20,117 nt of DNA, taken from positions 220-20,336 of the forward strand of contig DPJB01000008.1 in the NCBI GenBank assembly GCA_003543245.1. Reading direction: 5' to 3'. The stretch comes from Moraxellaceae bacterium. Its GTDB lineage: Bacteria > Pseudomonadota > Gammaproteobacteria > Pseudomonadales > Moraxellaceae. Positions 14,597-20,117 of the stretch are shown piece after piece. The notes under the pieces are model-generated. The model made no database searches. It was not told the DNA's origin and saw only the letters and a program-made list of their open reading frames with translations. Within the stretch, counting starts at the first letter, position 1, and each line of letters opens with the position of its first letter. A program made the position numbers and the translations under genes.

Positions 14597-16119
14597 TCAT
14601 TCGGAAGGCAAAGAAAGCCGACATCGGCTTGCTGCTGGAAGGAACCTTCCCGTTTGTCAGCGGCGGTGTATCCAGCTGGGTCAACCAGATCATTCGCGGA
14701 TTTCCGCAATACACGTTTGCCATCTGCTTTATCGGCAGTCGCCGCCAGGACTATGGCGACATGCGCTATGAGCTGCCGGACAACGTCGTGCATCTGGAGG
14801 CGCATTTCATTCATGATGCCGACAGCAATGCGCCGGTGGCGCCGCGCAAAGGCGATCCGCGCATGGCAGAAAAAATGCGCGAGCTGCACAGTTATTTTCG
14901 CGCGCCAAAATCAGAAAAGGCAAAGAATCCCACGCAGGATATCGTCAAGGCCTTTCGCGAAGGCCGGTATTCCGAGCAGGACTTCCTGTACAGCAAGACT
15001 TCATGGAACTACATCACGGAACAATACCGCGAGCGCTGCACCGATCCGTCTTTTGTGGATTATTTCTGGACCGTCCGCATCATGCATGCGCCGATCTGGC
15101 AGCTTATCCGGATTTCCGAGGGTTTTCCGGAGGTGGGCATTTATCACACGGTGTCGACCGGTTATGCCGGCTATCTGGGGGCACTGTTGCAACAGTATAC
15201 AAACAAGCCCCTGCTGCTGACCGAGCACGGCATTTACACCAAGGAACGCAAGATCGATCTTTTCCAGGCGCAGTGGATCAGCGACAACCGTGGCGTGATG
15301 GAGCGCGACTCCACCGAGATCGCCTATTTCCGCCAGATGTGGGTTCGGTTCTTTGATGTGCTGGGGCGCGAGTGCTATCAGCACGCCGCAAGAATCCTGT
15401 CCCTGTACGAAGCCAACCGGCAGCGCCAGATCACTGACGGTGCACCGGCAGAGCGGACAGCATGCATTCCCAACGGTATTGATTATCCGCGGTTTGAGGC
15501 CGTGCGCACGCAGCGCGAGCCTGGCGTGCCACATGTCATCTGCTTCATCGGACGCGTGGTGCCCATCAAGGACGTCAAGTCATTCATCCGTGCCATGCGC
15601 ACGGTCGTCAACCAGTTGCCCGATGTCGAGGTCTGGATTGCCGGGCCGGAAGAGGAAGATGCCGACTACGCGCGTGACTGTCACAACCTGGTCGAGGGGC
15701 TGGGGCTGGGCGCACACATAAAATTCCTCGGCCTTCAGGTGGTGGACGGACTGTTGCCCAAAGTCGGCGTGGTGGTGTTGTCGTCCATTTCCGAGGCATT
15801 GCCGCTGGTGGTGCTCGAAGCCAATGCTGCAGGCGTGCCCTGCGTGACGACGGATGTCGGAGCCTGTCGCCAGCTGATTGAGGGCATGAACGACGAAGAC
15901 CGTGCCCTTGGTGCCTCCGGTGCAGTGGTGGGTATTGCCAATCCCGAGGCGCTGGGCCGCGCCATTCTTGATCTGCTTACGGACAGCGAAAAGTGGCATG
16001 CCGCCCAGCAAGCGGGTGTCGAACGCGTGCGCCGCTATTACACCGAGGTCGGCATGCTGGAACAATACCGCGAAGAATATGCGTCTGCACTTGCCTTGCG
16101 TACGGGAGGAGCTGCCTGA
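14593..16119 (+). CDS. pelF: PelF, Pel glycosyltransferase (GT4)
   Basis: Cytoplasmic glycosyltransferase that polymerises Pel from UDP-sugars. At 508 residues it matches the Pseudomonas length. The N-terminal half contains LLLEGTFPFVSGGVSSWVNQ (13-32), with the glycine-rich acceptor-side loop typical of GT4 enzymes, and LLTEHGIYTKER (208-219). The C-terminal half contains FIGRVVPIKD (318-327) with the Arg and Lys that contact the nucleotide diphosphate, and SEALPLVVLEA with the EX7E motif (Glu401 and Glu409). Spacing is tight: ATGA with pelE upstream and TGATG with pelG downstream. Confidence 0.95.
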   Translation: MIIRKAKKADIGLLLEGTFPFVSGGVSSWVNQIIRGFPQYTFAICFIGSRRQDYGDMRYELPDNVVHLEAHFIHDADSNAPVAPRKGDPRMAEKMRELHSYFRAPKSEKAKNPTQDIVKAFREGRYSEQDFLYSKTSWNYITEQYRERCTDPSFVDYFWTVRIMHAPIWQLIRISEGFPEVGIYHTVSTGYAGYLGALLQQYTNKPLLLTEHGIYTKERKIDLFQAQWISDNRGVMERDSTEIAYFRQMWVRFFDVLGRECYQHAARILSLYEANRQRQITDGAPAERTACIPNGIDYPRFEAVRTQREPGVPHVICFIGRVVPIKDVKSFIRAMRTVVNQLPDVEVWIAGPEEEDADYARDCHNLVEGLGLGAHIKFLGLQVVDGLLPKVGVVVLSSISEALPLVVLEANAAGVPCVTTDVGACRQLIEGMNDEDRALGASGAVVGIANPEALGRAILDLLTDSEKWHAAQQAGVERVRRYYTEVGMLEQYREEYASALALRTGGAA

Positions 16120-17498
16120 TGGCCGGCATCGGATTTGAACTGCGCAAACTCATGCAGCGTGACACCTTGCTCGGGCTCATGCAGACCTATACCTATGCCG
16201 GCATCATCAGCTCGGGCCCCTGGGTGCTTTCAATCCTTGGCATCCTTGTCATCGGTGTGATGTCGTTCTCGGTGGTCATCCCCGATATCCTGATTACGCA
16301 GTTCCAGGTTAGCGTGACATGGCTGATTGCACTCAGTCTCATCCTGACGGGTTTTGTACAGCTGGCATTTACGCGCTACACGGCCGACCAGCATTTTGGC
16401 AGGCATGACGACTCCATCCTGCCGGCCTTCAATGGTTTGCTGCTGTACCAGACGGCGCTGTCAGGCTTGCTGGGTGCGCTAGCCATGATATTCCTGTTTC
16501 CGGAACAGAGTGTCATGTACCGCCTGCTCATGCTGAGCGGCTTTGTGGTGATTTGTGATATCTGGCTGGCTGCCATCTTTCTGTCCAGCATGAAGCATTA
16601 CAAGGCAATTCTCGTCGTATTTGCGATTGGTTATGGCATCGCCGTGTCTGCCGCATTGCTGATGCGCCCGTTTGGCCTTGAGGGATTGCTGGGCGGTTTT
16701 GTGCTCGGCCAGTTTGTGCTTCTGATCGGCATGATCACGCTCATCCTGCGCAACTATCCCTCATCAAAATTCATCAGCGCCAGGTTTTTCTCCAGAAAAG
16801 ATATTTACTTCACCATGGTCGGTACCGGGCTTTTCTATAACCTTGGCTACTGGATAGACAAGTTCATGTTCTGGCTGCACCCCGCCACCGGCACCCAGGT
16901 AATCGGACCGCTACACTCCTCGCTGATCTACGACATTCCGGTGTTCATGGCCTATCTGTCCATCATTCCTGCGATGGCCGTGTTTCTGGTGAAAATGGAG
17001 ACAGATTTTGTCGAGTACTACAATCGTTTCTACGATGCAGTGCGCGAGGGTAGTTCGCTGGAATACATCGAGACCATGCGCAACGAGATGGTGTACATCG
17101 TGCAGCAGGGCATCTACCAGATCATCAAGGTGCAGACGATTGCCGCGCTGGTGCTGTACATCGCCGCACCGGCCATTCTGGACTATCTGAACATTTCCGA
17201 ACTGTATTTGCCTCTGCTGTTTGTGAACCTGGTGTCGGCCGGCCTGCAGGTGGTGTTCCTCGCCGTGCTGAACGTGTTCTTCTATCTCGACAAGCGCTGG
17301 GAAACCTTTTTCCTTACCGGCGCATTCGTGCTGCTTAACGGCGTGTTCACGGCAGTAACGCTGGCACTTGGCCCCAAGTTCTACGGCTATGGTTTTGCCG
17401 TGGCCTTGCTGCTGGTGAACATGGCGGCGTTCTGGGTTCTCAATCGCAAGCTGGACCAGCTGGAGTTTGATACCTTCATGATGCAGCGCGGGCACTGA
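16119..17498 (+). CDS. pelG: PelG, inner-membrane Pel transporter
   Basis: Polytopic inner-membrane protein of 459 residues, about the length of Pseudomonas PelG (456). It has about twelve hydrophobic helices in a MATE/Wzx-like arrangement and is thought to move the polymer across the inner membrane. The start MAGIGFELRKLMQRDTLLGL and the TYTYAGIISSGPWVLSILGI block are characteristic of PelG. The ATG at 16119 overlaps the pelF stop by one base (TGATG) and follows a strong GGAGGAG. A longer frame from 15993 is not needed. It is the last Pel gene and converges with recG, 35 bp away. No clear terminator hairpin with a T-run is seen between them. Confidence 0.95.
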   Translation: MAGIGFELRKLMQRDTLLGLMQTYTYAGIISSGPWVLSILGILVIGVMSFSVVIPDILITQFQVSVTWLIALSLILTGFVQLAFTRYTADQHFGRHDDSILPAFNGLLLYQTALSGLLGALAMIFLFPEQSVMYRLLMLSGFVVICDIWLAAIFLSSMKHYKAILVVFAIGYGIAVSAALLMRPFGLEGLLGGFVLGQFVLLIGMITLILRNYPSSKFISARFFSRKDIYFTMVGTGLFYNLGYWIDKFMFWLHPATGTQVIGPLHSSLIYDIPVFMAYLSIIPAMAVFLVKMETDFVEYYNRFYDAVREGSSLEYIETMRNEMVYIVQQGIYQIIKVQTIAALVLYIAAPAILDYLNISELYLPLLFVNLVSAGLQVVFLAVLNVFFYLDKRWETFFLTGAFVLLNGVFTAVTLALGPKFYGYGFAVALLLVNMAAFWVLNRKLDQLEFDTFMMQRGH

Positions 17499-17533
17499 CG
17501 CTTCAGGCCATGGCTGTGTCGGCCAGTGCGCGT

Positions 17534-19612
17534 CTAGACCCGTGCGTAATGCTCACGCCCTGCCACCCAGCGTGTGAGCAGTGCCTCCGCTGCCTGCGGA
17601 TCCGACTGCAGCAGTTGTCTGGCGCAGTTCTGCACCGCCGGCAATAACGCCGCATCGCGCAGCAGGTCGGCCAGCCGGAAACTCATTTCGCCGGTCTGGC
17701 GCGTGCCTAGCACTTCGCCCGGTCCGCGCAATTCCAGATCCTTTTCGGCAATGCGAAAACCATCCGTGGTTTCACGCATGATGCCAAGCCGCTCCCGCCC
17801 CAGCTGACCCAGTGGCGTCTGGTACAGCAGCACGCAGAAACTCTGCTCTGCACCACGACCGACACGACCGCGCAGCTGGTGCAGTTGCGCCAGTCCAAGC
17901 CGTTCCGGATTCTCGATCACCATCAGGGTGGCACGCGGGACATCCACGCCCACCTCGATCACGGTGGTGGCCACCAGCAATTGCAGGTCGCCATTCTTGA
18001 AGGCCTGCATCACCGCCGCTTTTTCTGCCGGTTTCTGCCGGCCATGCACCAGACCAATGCGCAGCTCAGGCAGCGCCAGCTGCAATTCTGCATAGGTGGC
18101 TTCGGCCGCCTGCGCCTGTAATTGCTCCGACTCTTCAATCAGGGTGCACACCCAGTAGGCCTGGCGGCCCTGCAGGCATTGTGCGCGGATCCGCTCGACA
18201 ATCTCCGGACGACGGTCATTGGCCACCAGCACGGTTTGAATCGGTGTGCGCCCCGGAGGCAATTCATCAATAACGGACGTGTCCAGGTCACCATACGCAC
18301 TCATTGCCAGCGTGCGCGGAATGGGTGTCGCCGTCATGATGAGCTGGTGCGGCACCAGCAAGCCGTTTTCACCTTTCTGTTTCAGCGCAAGGCGCTGGTG
18401 CACGCCAAAGCGGTGCTGTTCATCAATGATCACCAGCGCCAGTTTGCGGAACACGACTTCTTCCTGAAACAGGGCATGCGTGCCGATCACGATTTGTGCC
18501 GAGCCACTGGAAATTTCCGCATTCGCTTCGCGTCGTGCTTTCACACCAAGACGCCCCAGCAGCGTTACCACCCGGATGCTCAGAGGTTCAAACCAGCGGG
18601 AAAAATTCAGCGCGTGCTGTTCGGCCAGGATTTCGGTGGGAGCCATCAGCGCCACCTGCTTGTCTGCCGCCAGTGCATGGCAGGCAGCGAGCGCCGCCAC
18701 CACGGTCTTGCCCGCGCCAACATCGCCCTGCACCAGACGCAGCATGGGTTTGTCCGTTGTGACATCGGCTGCAATTTCGCCCAGCACGCGTTGCTGTGCG
18801 CCGGTCAAGGGAAAGGGCAGGGAGGCCAGGAATTTTTTCTGCAGCGATACGGCCGCCGGCAGTGCCGGTGCAGCATTGGCGCGCATTTCGGCACGGCGTT
18901 TCTGCATGCTCAGCTGATGTGCAACCAGTTCCTCAAAAGCCAGACGTTGCTGTGACGGATGTGTGCCCGCGACGAGTGCAGAGCGATCAGCATCATTGGG
19001 TGGTGCGTGGACATAACGCAGCGCAGCAATCAGCGACCAGCCACGGTTTTCCGATGGCGGCAGCCAGTCCGGCAGGTTCTGTGGTGTCAGTCGCGTGAGT
19101 GCCTGGGCAATCAGCGGGCGCAGGCGCAGTTGCGTCACGCCTTCGGTCACCGGATAAATCGGCGTCAGCGTGTCCGAAGGTGGCGGCAGCTGGTCACTCA
19201 GGTAAGCATATTCCGGGTGATACATTTCAAGGCCGCTGGCACCCAGACGTGCCTCACCGAAAATGCGTAAACGTGTGCCGCGCGCCAGCTTTTCCTTTTG
19301 CGAATTATTGAAGTGATAAAACCGCAGCGTCAGCGTACCGGTGCCATCCTGCACCCGCACGACCAGCGAGCGGCGACGACCGATCACAATGTCGGCCAGC
19401 TGCACCTCGCCATCCACTTGCGCACTCAGGCCCGGTCGCAGGGCGCCAATGGGTGTAATCCTGCTGCGGTCCTCGTACTGGCGGGGCAGGTGAAACACCA
19501 GGTCCTGCACGGTACGGATATTCAGGCGCAGCAGTTTTTCAGCCAGCGCTGCGCCAACCCCCTTCATGGCGGTCACCGGCAATTGTGCAAGCAGATCCGG
19601 CGTTGCTGTCAC
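17534..19612 (-). CDS. recG: ATP-dependent DNA helicase RecG
   Basis: Branch-migration helicase that reverses stalled replication forks. Starting at the GTG at 19612 it has 692 residues (E. coli 693). An N-terminal wedge/OB domain (MKGVGAALAEKL, HLPRQYEDRSR) is followed by the helicase core: Walker A GDVGAGKT (296-303), DEQH box (397-400), TATPIPRTLAM, and the RecG C-terminal blocks VGVDVPRATLMVIENPERLG, QLHQLRGRVGRG and GPGEVLGTRQTG. The GTG overlaps the oxyR stop as GTGA, supporting this start over an upstream ATG at 19699 inside oxyR. The convergent pelG ends 35 bp past the recG stop. Confidence 0.96.
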   Translation of the reverse strand: MTATPDLLAQLPVTAMKGVGAALAEKLLRLNIRTVQDLVFHLPRQYEDRSRITPIGALRPGLSAQVDGEVQLADIVIGRRRSLVVRVQDGTGTLTLRFYHFNNSQKEKLARGTRLRIFGEARLGASGLEMYHPEYAYLSDQLPPPSDTLTPIYPVTEGVTQLRLRPLIAQALTRLTPQNLPDWLPPSENRGWSLIAALRYVHAPPNDADRSALVAGTHPSQQRLAFEELVAHQLSMQKRRAEMRANAAPALPAAVSLQKKFLASLPFPLTGAQQRVLGEIAADVTTDKPMLRLVQGDVGAGKTVVAALAACHALAADKQVALMAPTEILAEQHALNFSRWFEPLSIRVVTLLGRLGVKARREANAEISSGSAQIVIGTHALFQEEVVFRKLALVIIDEQHRFGVHQRLALKQKGENGLLVPHQLIMTATPIPRTLAMSAYGDLDTSVIDELPPGRTPIQTVLVANDRRPEIVERIRAQCLQGRQAYWVCTLIEESEQLQAQAAEATYAELQLALPELRIGLVHGRQKPAEKAAVMQAFKNGDLQLLVATTVIEVGVDVPRATLMVIENPERLGLAQLHQLRGRVGRGAEQSFCVLLYQTPLGQLGRERLGIMRETTDGFRIAEKDLELRGPGEVLGTRQTGEMSFRLADLLRDAALLPAVQNCARQLLQSDPQAAEALLTRWVAGREHYARV

Positions 19613-20117
19613 GGTGCGCGAGTTCCCGGCAACTGCAGGGTCTGCAATGCATCCAGCAGTGCCCGCACCGCCGTCGGGCGGGGAAAGCGGCGACGCCATG
19701 CCAGCACAATCTCGCGCTCGGGTGCCGGTGCGAGTGGACGGGCGACGACATCACCACCTTCCGTGAGTGTCCGCACGGCACTGCCGGGGATCAGCGTCAG
19801 CCCCAGTCCCGATGCCACCATGTGACGCAGGGTCGACAGCGAGCTGGCCGGGCCCATGGTGTTGCTGCCACTGCCAAGATGCGGGCAGGCTTCCAGGATC
19901 TGGTCACGAAAGCAGTGACCTTCACCCAGCAGCATGAGTGACGATGCATTGAGCATGTCCGTCGGAATGATTTTCTTTTTTGTCCACTCATGGTCGGCCG
20001 GCATCAGCAATTCAAACGACTCGCGATACAGCGGCTGTACATGCGTTTCCGGCGGATCAAACGGACTCGCCACAATGATGGCATCCAGCTGCCCGCTGGC
20101 CAGCTTGTCGGCCAGCA
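19609..20117 (-). CDS. oxyR: OxyR, peroxide-sensing LysR regulator (partial, 5' end outside window)
   Basis: C-terminal part, about 168 residues, of a LysR-type activator of about 300 residues. The DNA-binding domain is outside the window. The redox-active pair is seen in LLGEGHCFRDQILEACP: two cysteines nine positions apart, as in Cys199 and Cys208 of E. coli OxyR, within the conserved GHC.RDQ motif. SLSTLRHMVASGLGLTLIPGSAV also matches the family. Its stop overlaps the recG start by 4 bp, so the two genes are probably co-transcribed, as I recall for oxyR-recG in Pseudomonas. Confidence 0.93.
   Translation of the reverse strand, partial: LADKLASGQLDAIIVASPFDPPETHVQPLYRESFELLMPADHEWTKKKIIPTDMLNASSLMLLGEGHCFRDQILEACPHLGSGSNTMGPASSLSTLRHMVASGLGLTLIPGSAVRTLTEGGDVVARPLAPAPEREIVLAWRRRFPRPTAVRALLDALQTLQLPGTRAP

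Noticed and set aside
18122..18955. Plus-strand open frame of 277 codons opposite recG
   Set aside because: It is antisense to conserved recG helicase motifs, with His/Gln/Arg-rich low-complexity composition and no domain.

Overview
The window is GC-rich, densely coded chromosomal DNA from a gammaproteobacterium, most likely of the order Pseudomonadales. I infer this from gene content and order: ubiC-ubiA, a rubA/rubB pair, and an oxyR-recG pair all lie close together, as I recall they do in Pseudomonas and partly in Acinetobacter. The genus is not determinable from the sequence alone.

Layout. Positions 1-1300 (minus strand) hold a two-gene unit: a secreted c-type haem protein of the DUF3365/Tll0287 type, then a type I sulfide:quinone oxidoreductase cut by the window edge. 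A 16-bp dyad that looks like a CsoR/CstR-family operator precedes the unit. Positions 1385-2867 (minus) hold ubiC and ubiA, the first two steps of ubiquinone synthesis. Positions 3079-4577 (plus) hold rubredoxin (rubA) and rubredoxin-NAD+ reductase (rubB), separated by a strong intrinsic terminator. Positions 4718-5110 hold a small SCP2-like protein preceded by a perfect 20-bp palindrome that contains an FNR/Anr-type box. Positions 5253-17498 hold a complete Pel exopolysaccharide operon in the order pelA-pelB(N)-pelB(C)-pelC-pelD-pelE-pelF-pelG. Positions 17534-19612 (minus) hold recG, and 19609-20117 (minus) the 3' part of oxyR, overlapping recG by 4 bp.

How the Pel genes work together. PelF polymerises the sugar in the cytoplasm. 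PelD (c-di-GMP receptor), PelE and PelG form the inner-membrane synthase/transport complex. PelA is the periplasmic hydrolase/deacetylase. PelB (TPR scaffold and outer-membrane beta-barrel) and the lipoprotein PelC export the polymer. Most genes overlap or lie within about 30 bp of each other, so one transcript is likely.

The most unusual feature is PelB. It is normally one protein of about 1200 residues; here it is encoded by two genes that overlap by ATGA. The first makes an inner-membrane-anchored TPR protein. The second has its own Shine-Dalgarno sequence and signal peptide and carries the remaining TPRs and the beta-barrel. This looks like a functional split rather than a frameshift. The Pel operon also appears to sit inside an otherwise conserved rub-recG-oxyR neighbourhood.

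No stretch over 300 bp lacks a gene. The largest gaps (about 2868-3078, 3244-3422, 4578-4717 and 5111-5252) hold the dyads and the terminator listed below. I see no tRNA, rRNA, CRISPR array, insertion sequence or phage gene.
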